IMG/VR virus record: IMGVR_UViG_3300027985_001623
Span: 34,504-98,503 of that record
Strand: one strand, 5' to 3'
Length of the DNA: 64,000 nucleotides
Source of the DNA: a virus
Below the pieces are notes generated by a model. It ran no database searches and was not told the origin of the DNA. It was given only the letters and a program-made list of their open reading frames with translations. A program made the position numbers and the translations under genes. This document shows, in pieces, positions 44,310 through 50,623 of the stretch (its first letter is position 1; every line of letters begins with the position of its first letter).

Positions 44310-45251
44310 TTAGTGTCCAGTATCGTCGGGGCTTGTTGTCCTCACCCCCAAAATACGCTCAAACTCTGCAATTGCGTTGTAGAGTTCGGGGTCGACCGGC
44401 TGGTCAGCCTCCCTAAATTCATCGCACACGCCACGAAGCTCCATGAGACCAATAAGAGCAGCCTTACGGCTAACGGCTACGGTTTCTGTAGCGGTGGGCG
44501 GGGCCTCGTTTTTGACGTAACCCGAAATACGCTCGTCCGCGGACGGGGGTAATCGGACAACGTCGACGCGGTTCCAACTAGCGGGATCGATAAGGTAGCG
44601 GGAAGCTGCTGGTTTCGCTGCTGCTTTGCTCCAGACAGGTACCGCCATCAGAGCACGCCACGCTTCTTCAAGCGGAACGGGGATGAAATTATTCGGCCGG
44701 ATGCTCCACTCGTCTGGTTCCCCCGTTTCATAGTTACTGCCGTACGCGAGTTCAGGCTGAAACGTCACGATCGCGGCGGGGTGGGTTGTCTCGCCGTCGT
44801 AAGTTCCGTCCGGCAGCAGGTCGGCCATGCTCTCGACTTCCAACCAGCCGTCCATACCCACGGTGTCCAAGACCGCGTACGTGTCGTTTATGCCAGCGAT
44901 GACAAGCGCGGCGATCGAAAAAGTGCGGTCGCCGTAGGTGTAGGAGGGCTCAGCCCCGTCCTTAGTGTGCGCATCTTCGTCGCTCGCTGCGTCTTCTTTC
45001 TTCTCGTCGACGCAAGCAGATTCAATCTCCAGTTTATCGGCCGCCATGAACACGTAAGCCGCGGCCGAGGCCGCGTGCCGGGGTGTTGGGTCGCGCAGAA
45101 CACGGGCAATTCGTTCGTGCAGTCTTGCGATGAGAGAAAGCGCGGAGTCATCCCGCCACCCCTCGCGACCTTTCGAGATGCCGTAAGCCATGACGGCTCG
45201 GAGCTCGTGGACCCAGTTCGCTACTTCGTTTAGTTGTTCTTCATCGGTCAT
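44310..45251 (-). CDS. Fusion accessory protein (KGRxGWxDD module plus AAIVTF module)
   Basis: 313 residues from the ATG at 45249-45251 (a GTG at 45257 is also possible). Residues about 1-80 share SKGREGWRDDSALSLIARLH and AAYVFMAADKLE with the stand-alone 41595 protein, and residues about 95-225 share the AALVIAG, LPDGTY, AAIVTF, IPV pattern with the stand-alone 36068 protein. A third unique C-terminal part (about 245-313) is acidic. Function unknown but the fusion suggests linked jobs. Confidence 0.65.
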   Translation of the reverse strand: MTDEEQLNEVANWVHELRAVMAYGISKGREGWRDDSALSLIARLHERIARVLRDPTPRHAASAAAYVFMAADKLEIESACVDEKKEDAASDEDAHTKDGAEPSYTYGDRTFSIAALVIAGINDTYAVLDTVGMDGWLEVESMADLLPDGTYDGETTHPAAIVTFQPELAYGSNYETGEPDEWSIRPNNFIPVPLEEAWRALMAVPVWSKAAAKPAASRYLIDPASWNRVDVVRLPPSADERISGYVKNEAPPTATETVAVSRKAALIGLMELRGVCDEFREADQPVDPELYNAIAEFERILGVRTTSPDDTGH

Positions 45252-45253
45252 AA

Positions 45254-45517
45254 TCACGTTTCCCCGTTCTGTTCATCGCAATCGTTCGGTCTACGTCGCT
45301 TTGGGACGCCGAGCTCGTCTAATAGCCGAATAATTCTCCATATTCCGTCGCCAACCGTTAGCCCATCGCAACCATTTTCTTCGTCAAAAATATCATCCGT
45401 AGCTTCTGTCAGCTTTCTGATTTTAAGCAAAGCAGTAACTAGCTCGGACTTTCGTTTCTTTACAAGCTCTTTGAACTCCGATTGCGGAATGGCGTTTAAT
45501 TGTTCTTCGTTGGGCAT
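45254..45517 (-). CDS. Small helical protein with EEQLNAIP start
   Basis: 87 residues, MPNEEQLNAIPQSEFKELVK, helices rich in Lys/Glu, ends PKRRRPNDCDEQNGET. Its start shares the EQLNAIP tag with the 36702 and 39056 proteins. TAATG coupling with the preceding gene, ribosome site GGAGAA. Confidence 0.6.
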   Translation of the reverse strand: MPNEEQLNAIPQSEFKELVKKRKSELVTALLKIRKLTEATDDIFDEENGCDGLTVGDGIWRIIRLLDELGVPKRRRPNDCDEQNGET

Positions 45518-45756
45518 TACGTCTTCTCCAGCCCCACTACCGGTAACACTTTAAGAAACAGATCGGATGAGTACACCTTCCGGGTTAGTTTGAGCAACTC
45601 AATAAACGTCAACGGTCGCCTAACTCCGTGTCTTCGGACGGGGTCCCTTCTCATTCGCCGCACACGACGAGCCCGGCACTTCTGCCGATATCCCTTTCGT
45701 TTGCGTGGTGGCCACTCGCTTTTACGCACTCCTTCGTTCAAAATAGAAACGCTCAT
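45517..45756 (-). CDS. Basic small protein
   Basis: 79 residues with many Arg/Lys (PPRKRKGYRQKCRARRVRR). Possible nucleic-acid binder. Overlaps both neighbours (ATGA/TAATG). Confidence 0.5.
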   Translation of the reverse strand: MSVSILNEGVRKSEWPPRKRKGYRQKCRARRVRRMRRDPVRRHGVRRPLTFIELLKLTRKVYSSDLFLKVLPVVGLEKT

Positions 45757-46169
45757 GTGGTCCCGTTCAAAATCTTCAGCACCTCAGACGCGCAAAACTG
45801 CTGACCAGGTTGCGTCACTGGACAGTTCAACGTCGCTTTACAGTAATCACGTATGCGTGATTGGACCTCCTGGAGCTGCTTGAGTTTAGCGCTCAAGTCT
45901 TCACCTCCGGTCCCATCGGCAGTCGGCTTCTTTTCGAACCAAGAAGGTTTTGGGAACCGCTCGGTGAACACGTATTTGTCCACTTCTTCGAACTCGATGT
46001 GTGAAGCTTCGGGCCAGTTCCTCAGAATCTCGACGAGGTCGTCTGCGTAGGCCACGACGACAGAGTAGCTTTTGTCAATGGCGTAGCCCGAGCACCAGTA
46101 CGGATGCTTGACCGGCCAATTGACGGCCCGATAATCATCACCATTTGTGTGGAATCGCGCGCGAATCAT
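45753..46169 (-). CDS. Accessory protein (MIRARFHTN family)
   Basis: 138 residues from the ATG at 46167-46169 (a 157-residue frame is rejected). MIRARFHTNGDDYRAVNWPV, WCSGYAIDKSYSVVVAYADD and YVFTERFPKPSWF fit a recurring phage domain. C-terminal half is a helix with DYCKATLNCP. Confidence 0.65.
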   Translation of the reverse strand: MIRARFHTNGDDYRAVNWPVKHPYWCSGYAIDKSYSVVVAYADDLVEILRNWPEASHIEFEEVDKYVFTERFPKPSWFEKKPTADGTGGEDLSAKLKQLQEVQSRIRDYCKATLNCPVTQPGQQFCASEVLKILNGTT

Positions 46170-46468
46170 TCTTCTCCCAAACAATCTTGAACCGTGTCTA
46201 TGGCTGCATAAAAATCGCAGCTCCATCCGGCTGAGCGAAGAGCCATCGCCTCACGGATGATGATTTTGAGTGCGGCCACGGGAATAACGACATGCCGCTC
46301 ATCGAACTCAGTGAGCGCTTTTTTTACGTCCTCGTACTCGTAGGTTACGCCGTCAAAGAACAGGCAGTTAGCGCTTGCGTATCCACGCGTAACGCCAGGG
46401 TCCTCTAGAAACATACGCGCCGCGTATGCTTGTTCGGAAGTGAGCTCAAGTTTAGGCTTCGGGTTCAT
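46166..46468 (-). CDS. Accessory protein with helical N-terminal motif
   Basis: 100 residues from the ATG at 46466-46468. KLELTSEQAYAARMFLEDPG shares the ELT-x-x-Q-x-x-A pattern with the 37484, 38140 and 40557 proteins; C-terminal MALRSAGWSCDFYAAIDTVQ helix. No family. Confidence 0.55.
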   Translation of the reverse strand: MNPKPKLELTSEQAYAARMFLEDPGVTRGYASANCLFFDGVTYEYEDVKKALTEFDERHVVIPVAALKIIIREAMALRSAGWSCDFYAAIDTVQDCLGEE

Positions 46469-47097
46469 GATTTCTTCCTTTTGCGCACTTTGGGTTTTTT
46501 GCCAGCGCGTCCGTCGGTTTCCCAATCAGCAGCATAGGCCGCGCCGGGACTCATAATGTTACCATTAGCGACGGCGTCGAGCACCATCGCTTCGGCAGCT
46601 TCTTGAAGACTTACACCACAACGCCAATCTAGGAATTTCGTCGAGCAGCAAAAATTGTGTTGTTCATTGACTTGGTCGGTGTCCAAAAATCGAAAATGCT
46701 GGGGTACTTTAACGCCGGCCACTGCTTCAAGTGCGGCGCGGTAATACGCGTCGAGCCATAGCCGTTCTTCGGCGGAGAACCCATCGAGTTTTTCTTCCGC
46801 GATTTGCCGGGGGGTCTTCTTTTGCGCTTGAAGTAACTTCGTCAAGTTAGCGTTAGCTTGTTCGAGTTGAGTTTGCGCTTCATCTAGATCGATTTCGAGC
46901 TGGACAATCTGATTTCGCGCTTTCCTCTCCAAGGCGCTGAAATTGGTATTCGCCTGATGCTGCTCTCTTTCGAGCCTCATAATTTGGGACTCCAACTCGC
47001 GGATTTCCACGTCTCGTTCGAGAAGCTGTTTGTGAAAAGCAGCTAACGCGTAGTTCAACGCGACGACGATGCCGTTACTCGCATTTTCGGCGGTCAT
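46465..47097 (-). CDS. Coiled-coil accessory protein
   Basis: 210 residues. A long coiled coil at about residues 20-95 (LLERDVEIRELESQIMRLER, QLEIDLDEAQTQLEQANANL) followed by a globular part (LDGFSAEERLWLDAYYRAAL, RFLDTDQVNEQHNFCCSTKF) and a basic tail (KKPKVRKRKKS). Unknown partner. Confidence 0.6.
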   Translation of the reverse strand: MTAENASNGIVVALNYALAAFHKQLLERDVEIRELESQIMRLEREQHQANTNFSALERKARNQIVQLEIDLDEAQTQLEQANANLTKLLQAQKKTPRQIAEEKLDGFSAEERLWLDAYYRAALEAVAGVKVPQHFRFLDTDQVNEQHNFCCSTKFLDWRCGVSLQEAAEAMVLDAVANGNIMSPGAAYAADWETDGRAGKKPKVRKRKKS

Positions 47098-47348
47098 GAC
47101 GTTTTACCTTTGCGTGGTGCAGGCAAAGGTTTTTTACGCGCCTTTTTTGTCGCTGCCGCCGCAGCGCGTTCTTCTACGATTCGCGCTTTTGCGAGCGCGA
47201 GCATTTTCGCTCGAACACCATTAGCGAATTGCATAATCAAGGTTTCGAACTCCATAAGTCCGCACTGCGCTCCCGACGAAACTCCAGCCGTCATGCGCCC
47301 GTCACTTGTGATTTTGACAGATACAGAATATTTTCGTTGCTTGGTCAT
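47094..47348 (-). CDS. Small basic protein
   Basis: 84 residues from the ATG at 47346-47348 (MTKQRKYSVSVKITSDGRMT). A beta-hairpin start, then helix MQFANGVRAKMLALAKARIV and a Lys/Ala-rich tail. Possibly DNA-binding. Shares start with stop of the previous gene. Confidence 0.5.
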   Translation of the reverse strand: MTKQRKYSVSVKITSDGRMTAGVSSGAQCGLMEFETLIMQFANGVRAKMLALAKARIVEERAAAAATKKARKKPLPAPRKGKTS

Positions 47349-47365
47349 GTAGTCTCTCACGTGCA

Positions 47366-47399
47366 AACACCGCTATTGGTGTTTCTCAATAGCGGTGTT
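47366..47399 (-). terminator. Hairpin between RyR-domain gene and the next gene
   Basis: 13-bp stem AACACCGCTATTG / CAATAGCGGTGTT (47366-47378 with 47387-47399), 8-base loop. Only three T follow on the minus strand, so it may be a weak terminator or attenuator. Confidence 0.5.
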
Positions 47400-47425
47400 C
47401 CCTAAACATTGTCTGCTGGCGAGCC

Positions 47426-47836
47426 TCAGAACGGGCTTATCAAACCCTCGTGAATCAGCATCGTTTTGGCGATGGCGCCAAAGATGTAGTCTTTGGCGCG
47501 CTGTTCTGGAGGAAGTTGCTCATAAGGGACAAAACACGGATGCTCTTTTTTGTCGGGGTCCTTAACGGACCCGTACTTCCACCCATCCTCGGCTTTCTCT
47601 GCGAGCCAAGATTCATGCGACGCCGACGGGGGCGCGTCCGGATGGGTTCGGTGAAATTGCACGCCATTGATGGCAGATCCAGTCTGCCAATCAGGAGCAT
47701 CCGACCAATGCGGTTGGCTATGGTCACCAAGCGCTGCACAATAGGCGCGATTTGCCTCATGACAAGTTTCTGCGATGCGCTCGATGGCGAGCCGCTCGGA
47801 AGCTAGCTGGTGTTGGTTGTCGGGTTGTGTGTTCAT
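47426..47836 (-). CDS. RyR-domain protein
   Basis: 136 residues. CHEANRAYCAALGDHSQPHW and GWKYGSVKDPDKKEHPCFVP give the RyR domain pattern (Pfam PF02026) in a small phage protein. FGAIAKTMLIHEGLISPF forms the C-terminal helix. RyR domains are named from ryanodine receptors. A role in binding ligands is suggested in the family, not shown. Confidence 0.8.
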   Translation of the reverse strand: MNTQPDNQHQLASERLAIERIAETCHEANRAYCAALGDHSQPHWSDAPDWQTGSAINGVQFHRTHPDAPPSASHESWLAEKAEDGWKYGSVKDPDKKEHPCFVPYEQLPPEQRAKDYIFGAIAKTMLIHEGLISPF

Positions 47837-48142
47837 TTCTCTCCAATAGGTCCGCTATCTTCGACGTTTCGCTTTTCGCCCAGGTTTCGCGGAATTTACC
47901 TGCATCGGTCGCCCCTACTAAAAACGACCTCTGGTGCGCCGTTGGGAATCGAACCCAAATTCGCCGGCCGGCGCAATTTTTTTGAGTGTGTGCTAATTTC
48001 GCATGACGAGACCTCCTTCGTCGGGCTTCGCGAGCCAAAGTTTCGCGGCAGATTTGGCTCGGGCTGGGATATCCGCTCTACCCGTGCGGTAAGAAGCAAG
48101 AGCCCAATTTTAGCGGCGAGCGCTTGCTTGGCGTGGTAATTC
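47837..48142. other. Intergenic region with tRNA-like element
   Basis: Over 300 bases without a convincing gene. Contains the tRNA-3'-end-like structure at 47932-47975 and a strong ribosome-site-like AAGGAGG followed by ATG CGA AAT TAG (about 48003-48020 on the minus strand), a three-codon reading frame. A longer frame over 47757-48038 was judged spurious because it reads through the tRNA-like element. Confidence 0.5.
47932..47975 (-). ncRNA. tRNA T-arm plus acceptor minihelix-like element
   Basis: On the minus strand: TGCGCCG, a ten-base insertion, TTGGG-TTCGATT-CCCAA (a perfect T-arm with consensus loop), CGGCGCA, then CC. The 7-bp acceptor and 5-bp T-stem pair perfectly and would stack like a tRNA upper half. 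No D-arm or anticodon arm exists, so it is not a usable tRNA. It could be the 3' end of a host tRNA at an attachment site, or a tRNA-like structure. Confidence 0.55.
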
Positions 48143-48352
48143 CTACGTGTTGCAGGCGATGCCGGCTTTGGCCATCATCGTCGCGTTTTGCAGCAGTGTG
48201 AGCGCGGCCGATTTCTCTCGGCTATCCGGTTGGCTGCTGTCGATGAGGTGAGCGAACGCTTTTGCCGTTTCTCCGATTGCGTCGTACTTTGGGATTTGGT
48301 CGGGTTTTGGCGCGTGGTAGGTGAACATATTGTTGATCTGGTCGGTCATCAT
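48143..48352 (-). CDS. acb2: Acb2-type anti-CBASS protein (Acb2/Tad1 domain)
   Basis: 69 residues, the usual size. FTYHAPKPDQIPKYDAIGET, AKAFAHLIDSSQPDSREKSA and the helix AALTLLQNATMMAKAGIA reproduce the Acb2 consensus (xYHAPKxxQxxKYxxIRxxA, LIDxxxPxSREKSxALxxLE, A..WANASIA). Family members bind cyclic di- and trinucleotides and block CBASS (and sometimes Thoeris) signalling by sequestering the messenger. Start is the ATG at 48350-48352 (or 48347-48349). It lies at the promoter-proximal end of the minus accessory block beside the iterons. Confidence 0.85.
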   Translation of the reverse strand: MMTDQINNMFTYHAPKPDQIPKYDAIGETAKAFAHLIDSSQPDSREKSAALTLLQNATMMAKAGIACNT

Positions 48353-48427
48353 GGTGTGCTGATCTCTGAGTGGTAGGTCGCTTCCTATTCTTTAGGGAGC
48401 GGTTGGATTTTCAAACAAAATTTTAAC
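48353..48427. promoter_or_regulatory. Upstream region of the Acb2 gene
   Basis: Contains an imperfect inverted repeat (CGCTTCCTA around TAGGGAGCG, about 48380-48402) and possible boxes TTGAAA-17-AGAATA on the minus strand. A promoter for the leftward accessory genes is expected here; the boxes are weak. Confidence 0.45.
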
Positions 48428-48515
48428 TTTTGCAATCTAGCGTGCGCCATTTTGCACCGCTTATTGCGCCGTTTTGCAATCTACCGTGCGCCGGTTTGCA
48501 ATCTGTCTTTATCTG
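48428..48515. repeat. Four tandem 22-bp iterons
   Basis: Units begin at 48428, 48450, 48472 and 48494, exactly 22 bp apart. The shared core is TTTTGCAATCT followed by CGTGCGCC; unit 2 keeps TTTTGCA and TGCGCC, unit 4 keeps GTTTGCAATCT. The spacing equals two helical turns. They lie between divergent genes and could be operators or replication iterons. Confidence 0.85.
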
Positions 48516-48530
48516 GGTAACCTAACTCCC

Positions 48531-48809
48531 GTGCCCGAAGAACCGGCCTTGCCCGCGCGAATCCGCGCCTACTATTCCAACTTGGGAGTGGCCCCCACGG
48601 CCATCACTGCCGCCTTTGGGAGAGTTTGCAACATCAGCTACCACACGGCTGCCAGCATCATGGCTGGACAGGCGGTGAGCCTCCCCGTGGCGAACCGAGT
48701 TGTGGAATTGAGCCCGATCGCCACAACGGTCACGGAGCTTGTCGAAGGAACCCATGAACAAGACGCGCAGAAACAGAGCACGCCGGCGCCGAGCCGAGCG
48801 AAGGGCTGA
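48531..48809 (+). CDS. Putative HTH-like regulator next to the iterons
   Basis: About 92 residues from the GTG at 48531-48533. No Shine-Dalgarno motif is near, so the transcript may be leaderless; an in-frame TTG at 48474 lies inside the iterons and is less likely. The segment ARIRAYYSNLGVAPTAITAA then FGRVCNISYHTAASIMAGQA looks like a small helix-turn-helix (Cro/phage repressor style). It lies immediately beside the iteron array, so it may bind it. Overlaps the next gene in another frame. Confidence 0.5.
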   Translation: MPEEPALPARIRAYYSNLGVAPTAITAAFGRVCNISYHTAASIMAGQAVSLPVANRVVELSPIATTVTELVEGTHEQDAQKQSTPAPSRAKG

Positions 48810-49032
48810 CGCAAACTGGCGATGCGTATTCGCGCCCCTGCAAGCTGCGGACCTCTACAAGAACATCGTGGCCCGGCTAGGTACAGCGGTGTGCAGCTCA
48901 CCAGAGTTCGTGATGCGCTTTCACGCCATTGAAGAAGAGCATCAAAAAATACTTGATGCGCTGCGAAAAGCAGAGCGCATAAACCCGGATAAACTTCGAA
49001 CGGAACTAGTGCACCGCACTAAAGACGATTGA
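48754..49032 (+). CDS. Basic small protein
   Basis: 92 residues from ATG 48754-48756 with GAAGGAACCC as ribosome site. Very basic N-terminus (RRNRARRRRAERRADANWR), then RFHAIEEEHQKILDALRKAE helix. Possibly nucleic-acid binding. Confidence 0.5.
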   Translation: MNKTRRNRARRRRAERRADANWRCVFAPLQAADLYKNIVARLGTAVCSSPEFVMRFHAIEEEHQKILDALRKAERINPDKLRTELVHRTKDD

Positions 49033-49053
49033 ACAACCCTGTACGAGTAAACC

Positions 49054-49254
49054 ATGTTAGGCATTAAAATCATAATCACACTCGCCACCGTGCTCTACAC
49101 GCAGCACTTGGTAATTCGACTTTTTGGGAGCCTCGGTAAAGGAGACAAAAATATCACCGTTCTCTGGATCGTACTCCTCATAACAACCACCATCGGCGTA
49201 GTTGCAGGCGTAGAGTTGGGGGGCATTGTTTGTTCTTTGCTTCAACGAATTTAG
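49054..49254 (+). CDS. Two-span membrane protein
   Basis: 66 residues. MLGIKIIITLATVLYTQHLV and ITVLWIVLLITTTIGVVAG form two membrane segments with a short loop. Weak ribosome site (GAGTAAACC). Function unknown; small early membrane proteins of phages often alter host membranes. Confidence 0.5.
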   Translation: MLGIKIIITLATVLYTQHLVIRLFGSLGKGDKNITVLWIVLLITTTIGVVAGVELGGIVCSLLQRI

Positions 49255-49270
49255 AGGGTGGGCGTAGTTG

Positions 49271-49486
49271 ATGTCCACTGATTGCAAAAAGACCGCATAC
49301 GAGGCAGAGCTCGGCTTTTTAACCGATGCTATGCTTGAAGTCGCGCGACACCGCTTAGCGGCTATCATTGCGGCGCACCCTACAGAGTCTTTGAACGAAC
49401 AATTTCGATTTTACGAAACTGTAAGTGACAGAGAACTCACTATTGAAATAAATCTGCGTGACGTAAGCCGCATTTTAGCCCTATGA
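49271..49486 (+). CDS. Small helical protein
   Basis: 71 residues from the ATG at 49271-49273 (GAGGGTGGG upstream). LTDAMLEVARHRLAAIIAAH and SDRELTIEINLRDVSRILAL. Ends in ATGA with the next gene. Confidence 0.5.
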   Translation: MSTDCKKTAYEAELGFLTDAMLEVARHRLAAIIAAHPTESLNEQFRFYETVSDRELTIEINLRDVSRILAL

Positions 49487-49647
49487 GCGGATTTCTTACC
49501 GCATCATCACACCAGACACAAAGCTTGAAACGAGTTTACAAGATGTACCTAGACCTTTGGCCATGGACAAATTCTTTCATTCACGCACTGAATTCCTTGG
49601 GAATTGACTGCAAGGAACTCCCTGGGCGCTCCGAAGATGACGACTGA
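49483..49647 (+). CDS. Small protein of 54 residues
   Basis: ATG 49483-49485 overlaps the preceding stop (ATGA). MSGFLTASSHQTQSLKRVYK, KMYLDLWPWTNSFIHALNSL, ends in GRSEDDD. Overlaps the next ATG by 11 bases. No family. Confidence 0.5.
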   Translation: MSGFLTASSHQTQSLKRVYKMYLDLWPWTNSFIHALNSLGIDCKELPGRSEDDD

Positions 49648-49978
49648 AGCGCGAGAGTATTTGCTCATCGGCTATGATGCGTTCGAAACCGTTTTCCGTG
49701 AAAACGGTGTTTACACGATCTGCTTATGGATGGACTGCGATGAGGACTTCAAAGAGGATGGAGCGGGCTACGAGTGGTTTTACGAGATCGATCTGCTAGA
49801 AATCGATGCGCGACGCATCGCTAAAGCAGGCGGCACTACGGCGCCTAAACTCTACGAAATCATTAGAACCGCACCTGAGATCCGCATCTACAAATATCAA
49901 TGGCGACAAGATTGGATTCTCGATCGAACATGCACGTTCGAGACGTTTCCGAAAGACTGCCTACCCAAAAAAGAATAA
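49637..49978 (+). CDS. Small acidic protein
   Basis: 113 residues from the ATG at 49637-49639. MTTEAREYLLIGYDAFETVF, CLWMDCDEDFKEDGAGYEW, then a long amphipathic region. Unknown. Confidence 0.55.
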   Translation: MTTEAREYLLIGYDAFETVFRENGVYTICLWMDCDEDFKEDGAGYEWFYEIDLLEIDARRIAKAGGTTAPKLYEIIRTAPEIRIYKYQWRQDWILDRTCTFETFPKDCLPKKE

Positions 49979-49982
49979 GCAC

Positions 49983-50291
49983 ATGCCTAAAAACAAAGAA
50001 ATCATAATTCGCGTGAGCGGTGTGGCCGGATGTGGTAAATCCGCGGTTATGGCCATTATCGCAAAAGCTCTTCAAGACGCCGGGTTCACGTCAGTGACTC
50101 AGCAACATCTCGATCAAGAGCCGTACAGCGTTGTCCGGGCGCTCGATATCGCGACGAGCGTCCGTGATTGCAAGCTGTCTATTCAAGAGCACTACATCGG
50201 CCGTGAGTTGCTAGTTCTCGACGATCCGCCGCGCGACCCAGAAGAAGTCCGAAGTCAAATGGGCGCCGTGCGGGCGTGGGCTCGAAAATAA
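49983..50291 (+). CDS. Small P-loop NTPase-like protein
   Basis: 102 residues from the ATG 49983-49985. Walker A GVAGCGKSA at residues 13-21 with a preceding strand IIIRVS, plus LLVLDDPP near residue 76 that may be Walker B (D-D). Much shorter than normal kinases, resembling small phage P-loop proteins. Last gene of the plus-strand island. Confidence 0.65.
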   Translation: MPKNKEIIIRVSGVAGCGKSAVMAIIAKALQDAGFTSVTQQHLDQEPYSVVRALDIATSVRDCKLSIQEHYIGRELLVLDDPPRDPEEVRSQMGAVRAWARK

Positions 50292-50318
50292 AAAACCACC
50301 CGCACAATTGCGGGTGGT
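50290..50318 (-). terminator. Terminator for the 50-56 kb minus-strand operon
   Basis: ACCACCCGC / GCGGGTGGT stem (50295-50303 with 50310-50318), loop ACAATT. On the minus strand the stem is followed by TTTTT. It lies beyond the last minus gene (50450) and converges with the plus-strand island. Confidence 0.88.
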
Positions 50319-50449
50319 CGATGGAATGAGTCGACTGAGCGTCTTGGAGAAGACGCCTTTGAAGCTAGCACCCGAAATTCGAACAGTCAATACCGGGCGT
50401 CAAAGTTTTCCAGCAGGGCTAAGCCTAGCCCTGCTAACCTTTCTGCCCT
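50319..50449. other. Gap between convergent transcription units
   Basis: About 130 bases without genes on either strand after the terminator. An antisense frame 50400-50693 overlaps the membrane gene and is not supported. Confidence 0.4.
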
Positions 50450-50623
50450 CTAAGGCCATCGCGTCCAAACCATGTAAAAAATAATCGCCGCGAGGACAAG
50501 GTGGACCAAAGAGAACCACCGAAACCCTGGGTCCCTCCGGCCCATTTTCCAGCACTCCCAGGCTGACCAAAGAGTCATTGCAGCCATGCACAAAAGGAAA
50601 GCTATGAGACGGGGGCTGCTCAT
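50450..50623 (-). CDS. Small two-span membrane protein
   Basis: 57 residues from the ATG at 50621-50623. LIAFLLCMAAMTLWSAWE and FSLVHLVLAAIIFYMVWT give two membrane spans with a short basic linker. It overlaps the previous gene by ATGA and follows GGAG. A longer frame to 50782 is a shadow. Confidence 0.6.
   Translation of the reverse strand: MSSPRLIAFLLCMAAMTLWSAWECWKMGRRDPGFRWFSLVHLVLAAIIFYMVWTRWP

Noticed and set aside
47757-48038. Minus-strand 93-residue frame over the tRNA-like element
   Set aside because: It reads through the palindromic tRNA-like sequence, overlaps the RyR gene and has low-quality composition.
48060-48120. Possible second tRNA half (GGTAGAGCGG-like D-arm)
   Set aside because: The D-loop would be far too long and no T-arm is within tRNA distance; total span to the T-arm at 47942 is over 150 bases.
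49057-49368. Minus-strand 103-residue frame opposite the two-span membrane gene
   Set aside because: Opposite the coding direction of the island and without ribosome site; the plus frame has clear membrane helices.
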